Program-made: the position numbers and the translations under genes | The notes under the pieces: model-generated | Told to the model about the DNA's origin: nothing | Databases searched by the model: none | Seen by the model: the letters and a program-made list of their open reading frames with translations, nothing else | Origin: Malania oleifera | Taxonomy: Eukaryota; Streptophyta; Magnoliopsida; Santalales; Ximeniaceae | NCBI RefSeq assembly: GCF_029873635.1 | Contig: NC_080428.1 | Coordinates: 65,999,101-66,063,100, forward strand | Direction: 5' to 3' | Length of the DNA stretch: 64,000 nt | Shown here: positions 10,907 to 21,902 of the stretch, one piece after another | How the letters are laid out: each line of letters begins with the position of its first letter | Numbering within the stretch: position 1 is the first letter of the stretch

Positions 10907-12652
10907 TATTTCTACAAAAGCAACACCAGAAGCGTTTCCGGTACCAAAAAATTATGAGATCTCATTAAATTTTGGAAATATATGGAGAAGAAATGAAGTT
11001 GTTGTTGACAATGTGTTTGCATATGCGATTGCTTCAGAAATTATTAATGATAATGAGCCCGAATCTCAAAGTGTAGAAGAATGTCGATATCGAAATGATT
11101 TTCCAAAATGGAAAGAAGCAATACAGGCTGAGCTAGACTCATTAGCCAAACGTAAGGTATTTGGACTAGTAGTCTAAACATCTGAGAATGTCAAACTTGT
11201 TGGGTATATATGGGTTTTTGTACATAAAAGAAATGAAATGAATGAAATTGTGAGATACAAGGCGCATCTTGTAGCACAAGTTTTCTCACAAAGGCTTGAT
11301 ATAGATTATAATGAGACCTATTCTCCTGTTATTGATGCAGTTACTTTCATATTTCTGATTAGTTTAATAGTTTCTGAAGGACTTGATATTTGCCTCATGA
11401 GCGTAGTAACAACTTACTTGTATGACTTATTGGATAATGACATATATATGAAAATCCTTGAAGGATTTAAAATGCCTAAAGCTTATAATTCAAAACAATG
11501 ACAAATGTATTCTGTTAAATTACAAAGATCCTTGTATGGATTGAAGCAATTTGGACGAATGTGGTACAATCGTCTAAGTGAATATTTGTTGAAAATTGGA
11601 TATGAAAATAATGTTATCTGCCCTTGTGTTTTTATCAAGAAGATAAATTTTGGATTTGCTATAGTAGCAGTTTATGTTGATGACATAAACATAGTAGGAA
11701 CTCCCGAAGAGATCTCAACAACTGCTGACTACTTAATGAAAGAATTTGAAATGAAAAAATCTTGAGAAGACAAAATTTTGTCTTGGTTTTCAAGCTGAAT
11801 ATTTAAAAAGTGGAATTTTTATTCATCAATCATCTTATGTATAAAAAAATCTTGAAACAATTTTATATGGATAAATCTTATCGATTAAGCTTCCCAATGG
11901 TTGTTTGTTCACTTGATGTGAAAAAGGATCTTTTTCGTCCTCAAGAAGATGATGAAGAAATCCTTGGTCCTGAAGTATCCTATCTTAGTGCAATTGGAGC
12001 ACTCTTGTATCTTGAAAATTGCATTAGACTAGATATAGATTTTGCGATAAATTTGCTGGCAAGGTTTAGTTCTACACTAACTCAAAGACATTGGAATGGA
12101 GTAAAACATGTTCTTCGTTTTCTCCACGGCACATCTGATATGGGTTTGTTTTACCCAAAGGGAGTAAAGTTTGTGTTGAAAGGATATGTTGATGTTGGAT
12201 ATCTTTTTTATCCTTATAAAGTTCGATCACAAACACGGTATATTTTTATATGTGGTGATACTGCTATCTCATGGCGATCTATCAAACGATCACTGCTATC
12301 GCTTCAAACCATTCAGAAATATTGGCAGTTCACGAAACAAGTCGTGAATGTGTATGGTTAAGGACTATAATCCAACACATTAAAGGGACAAGTGGATTAT
12401 CTCTGAAGAATGACAAGCCAATAATATTGTACAAGGACAATGCAACATGTATTGCACAAATCAAATGTGGGTACATAAAAGGTGATAGAACTAAACATAT
12501 TTCACCAAAGTTCTTTTACACTTATGAACTTATGAAGAAAGGAGATGTTGATATTTGCAAAATCCGTTCATGTGACAACTTAGCAAATCTATTCACAAAA
12601 GAATTGTCAACTTCAATTTTCAAAAAGCATGTACATAATATTGGAATGTGAC
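10907..12652 (+). pseudogene. Copia-1 reverse transcriptase and RNase H remnant
   Basis: RT copies element RNA to cDNA and RNase H removes the RNA strand. Several plus-strand open pieces follow one another: 11100-11170 (KWKEAIQAELDSLA), 11238-11501 (RYKAHLVAQ...NETYSPV), 11505-11765 with the catalytic YVDD at 11673-11684, then 11810-12361 and 12271-12651 covering the connection and RNase H domain (DNATCIAQI, HISPKFFYTYEL). Breaks include stops at 11175-11177, 11499-11501 and 11763-11765 and a frameshift near 12300. The order and catalytic motif are clear, but the ORF cannot be translated as one protein. The final stop at 12649-12651 lies 152 bp before the 3' LTR. Confidence 0.88.
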
Positions 12653-12802
12653 AACTTAAGGACATTTCTCAATTGATTGTAATTTTTAGGGGAAGTATGA
12701 ATACTGTACTCTTTTTCTTTTGTTAAGGTTTTGTCCCACAGGGTTTTCCTTAGCGAATGTTTTAACGAGGCATATTCATAGTGCATAGTAATCCAAGGGA
12801 AG

Positions 12803-13072
12803 TGTTGTAAAACGTGTATATTATACATTTGGATGACTATCTTGAGAATAGGTTATAACTTTTGGCATGCCCACATAATGGTTCATTATGTAATTGACCT
12901 TTGGGATGCCAATATAATTTTTGCCTATATAAGGACATGTTTTATAACCAAAATTGAAATAAAAAAGATGATTAGCAACATCTAGTTCCTGAAGAACTAG
13001 ACTGCTAAATTTCTATAGTTCCAAATTTCTTTACTTTAATTTTTCTATAATTCTCTCTTTATTTCATTTACA
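12803..13072 (+). repeat. Copia-1 3' LTR
   Basis: A 270-bp LTR with termini TGTTGTAAAA...TTTACA, preceded directly by the purine tract CAAGGGAAG, a likely polypurine primer. It matches the 5' LTR with roughly one difference per ten bases, which suggests an old insertion. It includes a TATA-like CTATATAAGG at about 12924-12933. Confidence 0.85.
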
Positions 13073-13475
13073 AGAAGAAAGCCAACGCCTTTTTCCCCAT
13101 TTTTTTCCCTAAAGGAAAAAAAATTAAAAAGAGACTTGGACCACATGGTAGGTATGAGAATATATATGGAAAATACATAACAAAAATGGTCAATTAAATC
13201 TAATCTACCTCATCTAATTCAATATGTAGTTAACTTCATGTTAAATAAATCAAATATGAATTTTATTTGTTATGTAATTATTGCTGCTAAAAATTGAATG
13301 ACGTATATGGATTGATCTTCGACCGCAACCACCTATAAGAATTCAAATAAAAATGGTTTGGAGGACCCAAGGTGTCTTCCGAGGATCGCTTCGATACCTA
13401 AGTTAGGGAATGTGGGAGGCTTAGATTGTAACAAAGAGAGAAGTAGCTAAAAATGAGATGCTTACCTCCTTCCGG
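13073..13475. other. Unassigned flank between Copia-1 and hAT-like element
   Basis: AT-rich DNA with no open frame longer than chance and no repeat that I can link to other parts of the window. I see nothing to annotate here. Confidence 0.5.
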
Positions 13476-13931
13476 TAGGGGTGAGCATTCGATCGGTTCG
13501 ATGAATTCGATTAATTAATCGAATCGACCGAACATATTTAACCTAACTCAAAACCGACCAAACTAAATTTTGGTTAAATCAGTTAACCGATTTTAACCGA
13601 TTTAATATTTTAATATATATAAAATATATATTTTTAATATATATATGTATAATATAAATAGTATATACATATATATATATAATGTTAATATACATAATAT
13701 ATAAAAAATAAATAAAATTTTAGTATACATACAATATATAAAATATTTTAATGCAATATATATATAATTATTTATTATTAATTTATACTATTAGGTTAAC
13801 TGAATTAATTGAACCCAAACATCAAACCGAAAATCGAAAGTTGAAATTTAATGAAAATGAAAACCGAACCGAACCGAACCAACCGAATTCACTCGATTAA
13901 TTCAATTTTAACCGAATTATGCTTACCCCTA
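13476..13931. mobile_element. hAT-like MITE (non-autonomous)
   Basis: The termini TAGGGGTGAGCA and TGCTTACCCCTA are inverted repeats. Subterminal parts are also palindromic (ATTCGATTAATTAATCGAAT-like blocks near both ends), around an AT-only core at 13600-13790. The same terminal decamer type occurs on the larger element at 35347-36317, which has an 8-bp target duplication typical of hAT. Here the flanks (CCTTCCGG and GTTGTGAG) do not match, so no target duplication is visible. It encodes nothing. Confidence 0.7.
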
Positions 13932-14044
13932 GTTGTGAGGGTATGCCCCTATTAAATTTTGTATTTATGTGGTGCATTATTTTGTTTGTAAGGGTTACAA
14001 AGTAATTCAGGGGCATTTATGCTAGGGAGCTATGGTGGTCTTAT

Positions 14045-14321
14045 TGTCACACCCCAACCTGGGTATGCCAAGGAGTACTGCGTCTCTCCTCATCCACTTG
14101 GACCAGAAAATAGGAGGGCGGGCCTTATCAGACTAATGACTGGCCCCACAGACCAACACATGTCCTTTTTAGTGTGCTTTGCACTCATCCCAAGATTACT
14201 CCAAGTCAAGCATGCTTAACTATGAAGTTCTTATAGGAAGGCTCCCGGAAATAAAGGTGCACCTATTGATATGGGTAGTAACATCTAATCCTTTTAAATC
14301 TTTCTTCCATGGGGTATCACA
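14045..14321 (-). repeat. Cassandra 3' LTR (deleted 5S-like segment)
   Basis: The 277-bp copy aligns with 14432-14748 but lacks about 40 bp covering the end of the 5S-like part (the GGTCACT...CTTCCTGAG block on the plus strand is absent, after CACTCATCCCA). The 5S-like segment here is therefore incomplete. Confidence 0.85.
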
Positions 14322-14431
14322 TTCTCCCCCACTTACAGAACGCAACGTCCTCGTTGGGAACCCACATTTCCAAACCCAGGCAATGTGAATCTCATCACAC
14401 TTCCAATTGGGTAATTGCCCTAATACCATTT

Positions 14432-14748
14432 TGTCACGCCCCAACCTAGGTTTTCCAGGGAGCACTACGTCTCTCCTCTTCCACCTGGACCAGACAACAG
14501 GGGGCGGGCCATATCGGATTAATGACTGGCCCCACAAATCAACACGTGTCATTTTCAATGTGTTTTGTCCTCATTCACACACTTCCTGAGAAAACTTCCC
14601 AGAAGGTCACTCATCCCAATATTACTCCAAGCCAAGCACACTTAACCGTGGAGTTCTTATGGGAAGGTTTTTGAAAAGAAAGGTGCACCTATTGATATGA
14701 GTAGTAACATCTAATCCTTTTTAAGCCTTTCTTCCATGAGGTATCACA
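14432..14748 (-). repeat. Cassandra 5' LTR (with the fuller 5S-like promoter region)
   Basis: The 317-bp LTR on the right is the 5' LTR of the minus-strand element. It keeps the 5S-like stretch through the internal control region (about 14590-14665) including TGACCTTCTGGGAAG, so it could still carry an RNA polymerase III-type promoter. Confidence 0.88.
14585..14690 (-). other. 5S rRNA-derived sequence inside a Cassandra LTR
   Basis: On the minus strand the order GTGCACC, AGAACTCC.CGGTTAAG, GTGCTTGG, GAGTAATATTGGGATG, GTGACC, CTGGGAAGT follows plant 5S rRNA from its 5' third to near its 3' end. It is not a true 5S gene: it has many substitutions, sits in an LTR and is flanked by LTR sequence. 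Confidence 0.85.
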
Positions 14749-14879
14749 CTTATAGTTCTGGCGCCTCATTAGGAGGTCTATTAATTTTGAGTGTATCAGT
14801 TGCCCCCCCTTTTACTCTCGAATTTTTAACAGAATTTATTTTATTTGAGAGTATTTCGAGTCACCTACATCCATAGAAT

Positions 14880-15345
14880 TTTGGCTCAATCTAAGAAATT
14901 TCATGTCTTATTTGACACGAGTTGGTGTTGTTTACACAAATTTATTTCAAAATGTGTCATTTATAGAGTCGCAGCTCAATTCGAGTCATTTGGGAACGTT
15001 AGGCTCAAACCGAACCATTTTGAAAGATTTTGGCCTTACCGAAGCCACAAAAGTTGTTTATGGAGGTCTTGGCTTACTCCAAGCTGCCTTGGCTAACTTT
15101 AAGCCAATTTGAGGCTTCCAGCTCAATCCGAGTCGATTGGTCAGGCTCAACTCGAGTCGACTCCAAGGTGCTTTGCCTTAATCTAAGCGATCTTCGAGGG
15201 TCCTAGCTTAATCCAAGTCAATTTCAAGGTGCCCCAGCTCAATCTAAGTCATTTTTGTTGGTCAAGGCTCTTTCGGAGCTAGTGTCAAGGTGCCTCGACT
15301 CCATCCAAGCCGTCATCAAGGGTCCTGGCTCAATTCGAGCCGATT
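14880..15345. repeat. Degenerate ~50-60 bp repeats (GGCTCAATCCGAGTC type)
   Basis: The phrase GGCTCAATxxGAGTC(G)ATTT..AAGGTxC recurs at irregular 45-60 bp spacing about nine times. Copies differ considerably. ORFs across it are by-products of the repeat. Confidence 0.65.
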
Positions 15346-15599
15346 TCATAACTTTTGGCTTCTTTCAAGTTGTTGGAGGAGATCTTAGGCCTTTTTCATT
15401 TGTTCTTTGTGGTGGCTCATGTATATATTTTAAGGCAACTTTTAATCAAATAATTGTACCTTCTTCAGGGCAGCTTTTTAGATGATTTTATCTGAGAAGC
15501 CTTTTGTAGAACAACTTTTGTGAAGCTACTTCTCTATAAAGCAACTCCATGTTGAGCAGGTATTATTATCTATTGAACAGGTTTTTTAAAGGGCTACCT

Positions 15600-16125
15600 C
15601 ATGAGCTATGCTCAACAAATGGGCATGTCTTCAAGCCTCATGAGCGGTGCTCATCAAATGGTTCATTCTTGATGAACAGTTCTCACTCTCTTGGGTTGCC
15701 TCATGATACATGCTCATCAAATGTGCACGTCTTCGGGCTTTATGAGCAATGCTCATCAGATGGGTCACTATTGGTGAGTGGTGCTCACCCTTGGGCTCCC
15801 TCATAAGTTGTGCTCATCAAGTGGACACATCTTCAAACCTCATAAGTGATGCTCATCATATGGGACATTCCTAGTGAGTGATGCTTATTCTTGGGTTTTC
15901 TTATGATTTGTGCTCATCAAATGAGCATGTCCTTGGGCCTCATGAGTGGTGCTCATCAATTGGGCCATTCTTGATGAGTCATGCTCACTCTCAAGTTGCC
16001 TCATGAGCAATTCTCATTGGTTAGGCATGTCTTTGAGTCTCATGAGCGGTGCCAATTAGTTGGGCCTTATATAGTGAGCCATGCTCACTCTCAAGTTGCC
16101 TCATGAGCGGTGCTCATCAATTTTC
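15600..16125. repeat. 100-bp tandem repeat, about five units
   Basis: The phrase ..GCATGTCTTcgggCCTCATGAGCGGTGCTCATCAA.. recurs at 15621, 15723, 15821, 15921 and 16021, a period of almost exactly 100 bp. Each unit contains two half-units of ~50 bp built around TCATGAGC...GCTCATCA, which are self-complementary. Units are perhaps 75-85% alike by eye. The open frames at 15549-15806 and 16049-16237 follow from the repeat and are not credible genes. Confidence 0.8.
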
Positions 16126-16800
16126 AGTATATGCATTTTGTAAAAGGTTGCTGGAAACATTTAAAGGAGATGGTGAATTACCTAATTATGCTTTGCAAAC
16201 TGTTAGGGATTTATACTTAAAGACATGCTTTATGTAATCAATTTTAGTATTTGTTAATAACTTCAGTTATTCCATTTTAATGAGAATCTTTGTGAGCAAT
16301 GTTTGCTTGACATTATTTATTTAATGATTATGCATGTGTGTCATTTATTCTATATAGTAGGTGATATAGTGTGTAGAGTACGATTTATACATAGAAGATT
16401 AAATCATCATTTTTTATAGAATATAAGTTTATTGTTCACAGACTTAAATGAAATTGGACACACCATTGGTAGGACTATAGCATAAGGTTTTAATAGGTTT
16501 GTCTTGACTATTGGGAAAGGTACAGTTCCAACTCCTTGGGCTAGTACACTTTGTGTGTATTGAATAGGATCATCTTGGGGTAATTATTTTTATATTGACT
16601 ATATAAAATAGTTAATACCTTATGGTTATTATGAGTGCTTATGCTTTTAATCCTGATATGATTATTAGACACGTGCATATAGAGTTTATTACTTTGATTC
16701 ATAGAAGAGTGAAATTCCTTATTAGTAAAAAAACTTAGTGAGTTGGGTGATGATATTATGTGTATGGTGAACATTAATTATTAATGGAATCCACGTTCTG
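16126..16800. other. Unassigned AT-rich DNA
   Basis: No credible gene, tandem repeat or terminal repeat was recognised. It may belong to the LTR or flank of the copia element that follows. Confidence 0.4.
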
Positions 16801-17490
16801 GTATCAGGATTGATGATACCCCCTTAAGGAAGCTTATAAGTTTTGATTGTGTCAAACCCTGCAGGTGGATTTTGAATCCGACACATCAATTAAGTTAAGT
16901 GGAAGGTCTTAGGGAATTAATATGTCAATTAATTAAATTGTCAGTAACTTAATTCAATAGACAGGTATCTGTAATCTTTACGTGGGGAAATAAATAAGTA
17001 TTTAATAATAGGAGCTCGAAATTTAATTTCGAATATGACAGGGAGTGCAATTATAATTCTTTAGTGGTATGAATTATAATTAACGTAATTAAGGATGAAT
17101 TTGGGTCGAATTAGGGATTCTTAATTATGTGGGAAGCCATAGTCATATTTGCCCAGAGGTCCCTGTTGTAGCCTATATACACATGCTCCATTCAGCAGCT
17201 AGGGTGAGATGAGCGAACTCTCACAGAGACATACATTTTTCGTGAGAGAAGAAAACCCTAGCAGCAGCTTATGAGCCCACTCTCTCTGGAGCAAGGCGTG
17301 TTCAAGGAATACAATAGAAGATTTCTGGTCATCTTCAAGAGCTCGTTTTCACTTGCAGATTCGGGATCAAATCAGACATATCTCACAGGTATAATCCTAA
17401 TCATGTAATTAGGGATTGCATGATTAGATTATTTTTTTGTTATCCGTATGCACTACAGCTGAATCTTAGGGCTATTCCGCAAGTTCCTTA
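16800..17490 (+). repeat. Copia-2 LTR (5' boundary unresolved) with primer-binding site
   Basis: The primer-binding site TTGGTGTCAGAGCC at 17493-17506 matches the initiator-tRNA-Met type used by copia elements (TGGTATCAGAGC) and places an LTR end just upstream. The upstream DNA has LTR-like content, including a TATA candidate (CTATATACAC near 17175) followed by a putative transcribed leader. I cannot set the left boundary because the partner LTR is absent from the window. Confidence 0.55.
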
Positions 17491-17509
17491 AATTGGTGTC
17501 AGAGCCTCG

Positions 17510-18748
17510 GTTGATACTGTATACGGATAATAATACCATATTCTTCAAAAATTGAATCAATGCATGCTTAGGGTATAACGTGTGTAAACACTAACCTCTG
17601 TTTTGCAGTGTTCTGTCCGACAATTATGGTCACACAAATATATGTTTTGTGATTGTGATTATTTATTACAAGATTTGTAGCATGTGAACTCTGGTTATAG
17701 AGGCATAGGATTTTGTAATCTGATGCAGCTTCGTAAGAGAAGGAGGCACAATTGCGGTGTGTGAATAGTGGTAAAAAACTGGATGAAACCCTAGTTACGG
17801 AATAATCATCATATGGTCGGTAGCGTCGCATAGCAATGGCGAAAAATAGGAAAAACCCCCACCAAACCCCGGCACTACGTAATGGCAAATAAGGATTCAC
17901 GGTGTTATGATGTAAGCTACTTGACCATAATAGTCGGAATATTTATTATATCATATTTCTTGTTTATATATGCTTGCTTGGCATGTTTTTTGTTCTTGTG
18001 TTATGTCATTAGCATGTAAAATTTAAAATTTCAATGTTGGTTTATGCATATGCAACTAGAGAATAAAATTAATTCCCAAGTTATAATACAATTTTTTTAT
18101 AAAAAAAAAAAAAAATTAAGGGAATTTGGAATTTTATTTGTTGCATGCATTTTAGTTACCAATATTGGAATATTAAACACATGTTTGCATCCCTCATGAA
18201 TTAAATAATCAAGTGGGTGAGGGAATTTATTACATATAAATCATATGGTATCCATCACTAGTTTATAGGTGAAGTAAGTAATTTTATGTGATGATATTAG
18301 TATCTTCCTCCCCATCGGATATAATTAATTACAGACTCACCAAGTATAAACTCTATTAATTGTTAGTATTGGGTCACCTCTCCATCTGGGGATTCACTAC
18401 GGGACAATAGGTCTAGTATTATGTGATGGTATACTCTTAGCTATGAATAATAGTATCCTCACCATCTGTTCACTGCTATTGTTTATAGGACCAAAGCTAA
18501 GTCAGCAGTTTAATTTTTCTTGGCATAGTTACTTGCATAGATAGTAAAATTAATAGGTCCTCACCTGTCTAAACAAATGTTGAATAGTAGACGACCTCCC
18601 ATCGAGGTATACTACTCACCGTGTGTTAGGTTGCTAATAGATTCTATAAAAGAAAATATTGGTAAAGGGAACCATATTCTTTTAATTGAATTAAAATTTT
18701 ATTATTATTCATCATATTTTGTTATAATATGTGATTCTCAGGATTAAA
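17510..18748 (+). other. Long untranslated leader of Copia-2
   Basis: About 1.2 kb without credible coding sequence separates the primer-binding site from the gag ATG. Between about 18295 and 18620 it holds five degenerate repeats built around CCTC(n)CCATC(T/G), each near a TAGTAT or TATACT tract. The ORF at 17568-17900 on the minus strand has no recognisable domain. Confidence 0.45.
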
Positions 18749-19357
18749 ATGGCTTTCAATCCCCTCGTTGTTATTCTCAAAGAAAACAAATTGGTTGGAC
18801 CTAATTAGATTGACTGGAAAAGGAACTTGGATATTGTGCTGACTGTAGGGGAGTACAAGTATGTGCTCGTAGAGGTATGTCCACAAAAACCCGGTGAAGG
18901 GGCAATCGATGAGGAAACCTAGGCTTACCGGAAGTGGATTAAGGTCGATAAGATGGCACGATGTTACATTTTGGCATCTATGTCGAATGTTCTGCAACTT
19001 CAGCATCAGTCTATGCCTTTTGCCTATGATATGATGCATAACCTCAAAGAAATGTTTGGGGATCAAAATCGTGCTATTAGGCAGATTGCTCTGAAGGAAC
19101 TTATGAATACTACTATGGCAGAAGGGACCCCAGTAAGGGATCATGTTCTGAAGATGATTGGTCTTCTCATTGAGTTAGAGATCCTTAGAGCTGAAATCGA
19201 TCGGGAAACCTAGGTCGATATTGTTCTCCAGTTGCTGCCTGACTCTTTCACGCAGTTTTGCCTAACTACAGCATGAATAAGCTCTCTTACTCATTGGCAG
19301 AACTACTTAAAGAGCTTCAAGCAGTTGAGGGCCTCATTAGGAAGTCAGTTTAGATTC
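18749..19357 (+). pseudogene. Copia-2 gag remnant, truncated
   Basis: From the ATG at 18749 the plus frame gives a copia gag N-terminus (MAFNPLVVILKENKLVG..DWKRNLDIVL) and continues through YRKW.KVDKMARCYILASM and LKEMFGDQN..RQIALKELM (18953-19213). Stops at 18920-18922 and 19211-19213 are TAG where related proteins have Gln. The gag then runs on (VDIVLQLLPDSF) until it is cut at about 19357, where an unrelated LTR begins. No zinc knuckle, integrase or RT follows. The truncation joins it directly to the 3' LTR of the minus-strand gypsy element. Confidence 0.8.
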
Positions 19358-19849
19358 AGGTAAAATAGAAAAAGAAAATAACAAAATAATTTGTTTACTG
19401 AACACAGTTCATATTCGGTTTCTGGGTTTTTTGAGAGTTTGTGATAGAATTAAGACAATGTGAACCCTACTAAAGATTTAATACACATAGAAACAACCAA
19501 ACAACTCACTAATTAAACAAAGATAAACTAAAATTAAACTCAACAATGACGTAAAAATAAATACCCAACTCAACACAATGATAACTTGAACGAAATAAAT
19601 AGATCCTGCAATATCTCAAATAAATAAAAACAAACTAAACTAAATAATAAATAAAGCTCAAATAAATAAATAGATAAATTAAACTAAACAATGAATAAAC
19701 TTAAACAAACTCTTAAATAAAAATAACTGAATTTAAATTAATGAAAAGCACAAATAAGACATTTAAAATGCATTAAAATAAAGTTATCAATAACAAAGTT
19801 CCAATAAGGTATTTAAAGTGACATTAAATAACCATAAAAGAAAAGAGAG

Positions 19850-19911
<62 letters not shown>

Positions 19912-20841
19912 TCGTGAGAAAGGAGAGTTGCAGCTCCTGCGGCACAAACCCCAACCCCCACTAGCAAACCTCTCGACTACTACCCAAAACCCTACTAAAA
20001 GCTACACACCAAAAGCCCTACCTAGCCTCAGCTTTTTATTCATGCCCTGGCAGCCCCTCAAAACACACACAAAAAGGCCCCCAACGCATGGCCGACCTTG
20101 GTTCTTCACACTGTGCATGGTCCGGCCGTATGGGCAGGTCTTGTCACTCCAAAAACACGGCCCAGCTCTTCACTCTAGAACCCAGCACACCACACAATAC
20201 AAAAGTTGCCGCCTCACCTTCACGTGGTCTTGTCAAGCCTATGTTCGCATGCCCCTTCCTTTTGAAAGCCTTGGTTCTTGAAGTGTACACGGCTCGAGTC
20301 TAGCTTCTTCACGTGCAAAGGCCTCCTTCCTTCATTTAGTATTGTCAAGCTTGCATGCCCCTTCAATTCAGCGCCCAACCTTCTCTTTTCTTCAAGCACG
20401 ACCCATGTTAAAGGTGTGCATAGCCCATGCAATCAAAGCCCATGTGCTTGCATGCATGGATGACCTCTCCATTCTCGTGCATGGTTTTGTTCTTCACATG
20501 GCTCAAGCTCACGCATGCGTCTCCCAGTCTCTTTAATTTTACTCACGCACACGGCTTCAAACAAATGTGTGCATGGCACGGTCACGTGCATGACTCATGT
20601 ACACAGTTTCTCTCACTCACGACCCACATACATTTTAATTTCGATTTTAATGTCAAAAAATTATCCTATAATAATAAAACATGAGTATCCGTAAATTTAC
20701 GAAAAAAATAGGATAATTATGTTAAAATTATCAAATGAGCTCACTGATTAAAGTATTGGACATAATTAAGTATTTAATTAAAATGGTAACACTTAATTAA
20801 TGCATTTAAATACTTAATAACTTAACTTTGACGTGTAATCA
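19358..20841 (-). repeat. 3' LTR of the Tat-like element, truncated
   Basis: It aligns with the 5' LTR from about 28330 rightwards (shared runs such as GAGAGTTTGTGATAGAATTAAG and GACGTGTAATCA) but lacks the last ~120 bp corresponding to 28212-28330. The minus-strand start TGATTACACG is preceded by the purine tract TAGTTGAGGGGTG, a polypurine primer. Plus-strand ORFs across 19928-20684 are low-complexity readings of the LTR and also occur in the sister LTR. Confidence 0.85.
19854..19908. repeat. (GA)n microsatellite
   Basis: About 25 uninterrupted GA units. The matching position in the sister LTR (28838-28872) is also GA but shorter. Confidence 0.95.
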
Positions 20842-21902
20842 CACCCCTCAACTAACGTTTTTCTAGTCTCTAGCAAATAACGTGAATGCATTCAGACCAG
20901 GGGAGCAGCAACCATAATTCCAATACTTTTGAAGATCACATGCCATGAAATATGCTTAGTGAGTTTAAAAACACAAGAAATAGATTCATCCAAGTTAAGT
21001 ATTAACTGAGAGATTTATACACCAATTAGTAAATCAACCAAGGTACTGGAATGTAACAAAGCTCATGTGCATGAGAATAAGGCTAGAATTCCAAGATTGA
21101 CTACCAATAGACATTAACGGTTTCAATCACAACAATTAATTTGAGACAACTGCACGGTCTTACTCTAATTCAATACCATTGTATTGGTGGCTTTCATACT
21201 ATTACACTTTAAAAGGCACCCACTTTCTTGTTTAGTTAGGACCGTAGTAGCAGGTAGTCGTTTCCAGTGCATGAATGTACAATGGTGGCTTTCACGCTAC
21301 TACACTTTAAAAGGTACCCACTTTTTTACTTAGTTAGGACCCCGGTAATAGGTAGCCCTTTCCAAAGCACAATTATTTCCTCTTCGTATTTCTTTTCTTG
21401 TTCTTTTCACTCTTTTTCTTCTTTTCTTTTTGCAATTGATCCCTAGCTTGTTTCTCATTTTCATTTACTTCAAGCTTTTTTATTTTTCTCTCTTTTCTAA
21501 GTCATTAGGATATGGTTCATTAGAGTCCTAAACAACTGAAGTATACATCAACCAAAAACAATTTAAGGTAGTCTTTCTAAGTCTTATAACCTATGTAGTG
21601 TGCGTAGCAAGACTTTCAACATCCTTCCCTTGGTTGAAACTAAGTGAAATGGATAAAGTTCTCTTTTGATTTAAATTCTAATTTGCACTACACCCTACAT
21701 GTTACATTTTCTAAAAAAAAAAAAATTTTAAATGTAAGTTCACAAATAAGAAATTCAACATGCTCTGAGCTTAATACCAGTATTTCCCAAAGGTGGACCA
21801 AGCTGACATGCAAACATCATATGCAAATAACATATTAAGACTCTATCACATGACACACACAATATCACATGCAAATGCTCTCCCCCCCAACTAAAATGTA
21901 GC
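20842..21902 (-). other. Non-coding 3' spacer of the Tat-like element
   Basis: It has no credible gene. An imperfect direct repeat of about 90 bp (21188-21274 and 21286-21372) shares GGTGGCTTTCA, CTTTAAAAGG and TTAGTTAGGACC. The right end (CCCCCCCAACTAAAATGTAGC, continuing as ATTGTCCTCAA after the insertion) matches the G-rich TTGAGGACAATG block found downstream of pol in this element type. Confidence 0.6.

Larger units (their letters stand above)
831..13072 (+). mobile_element. Copia-1: decayed Ty1/copia LTR retrotransposon with nested solo LTRs
   Basis: The element runs from a 5' LTR (about 831-1092) to a 3' LTR (12803-13072). Between them, in copia order, are gag with a zinc knuckle, protease remnant, integrase, reverse transcriptase and RNase H, all on the plus strand. 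Two younger insertions interrupt it: a 2.25-kb solo LTR at 2700-4947 and a 4.4-kb composite at 6520-10906. Removing these leaves about 5.6 kb, a normal copia size. Integrase, RT and RNase H are recognisable, but stops and frameshifts break them throughout, so the element is dead. No target-site duplication is visible, because the extreme 5' end of the left LTR appears altered. Confidence 0.9.
14045..14748 (-). mobile_element. Cassandra TRIM retrotransposon, complete
   Basis: Two direct LTRs (14045-14321 and 14432-14748) flank a 110-bp internal region, and the whole 704-bp element is bracketed by a perfect 5-bp target-site duplication CTTAT (14040-14044 and 14749-14753). Read on the minus strand the LTR is TGTGATACC...GGGGCGTGACA. 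The internal region has a primer-binding-site-like TGGTATTAGGGC at its start and the purine tract AAGTGGGGGAGAA next to the left LTR. The LTR contains a segment derived from 5S rRNA (AGAACTCCACGGTTAAG, GTGCTTGG, GGGATGAGTGACC), the defining feature of Cassandra. It encodes no protein and must be mobilised by other elements. Confidence 0.93.

Noticed and set aside
14220-14558. 112-codon minus-strand ORF
   Set aside because: It lies wholly within the Cassandra element, crossing from one LTR to the other, and Cassandra is non-coding.
14585-14690. 5S rRNA gene
   Set aside because: Sequence is diverged from plant 5S, lies within an LTR with a TSD around the element, and is duplicated in the partner LTR: it is the Cassandra-type captured segment.
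19928-20684. Plus-strand ORFs rich in Cys/His/Met
   Set aside because: Equivalent broken ORFs occur in the sister LTR (30810-31616) with frame-disrupting differences. They are LTR sequence.
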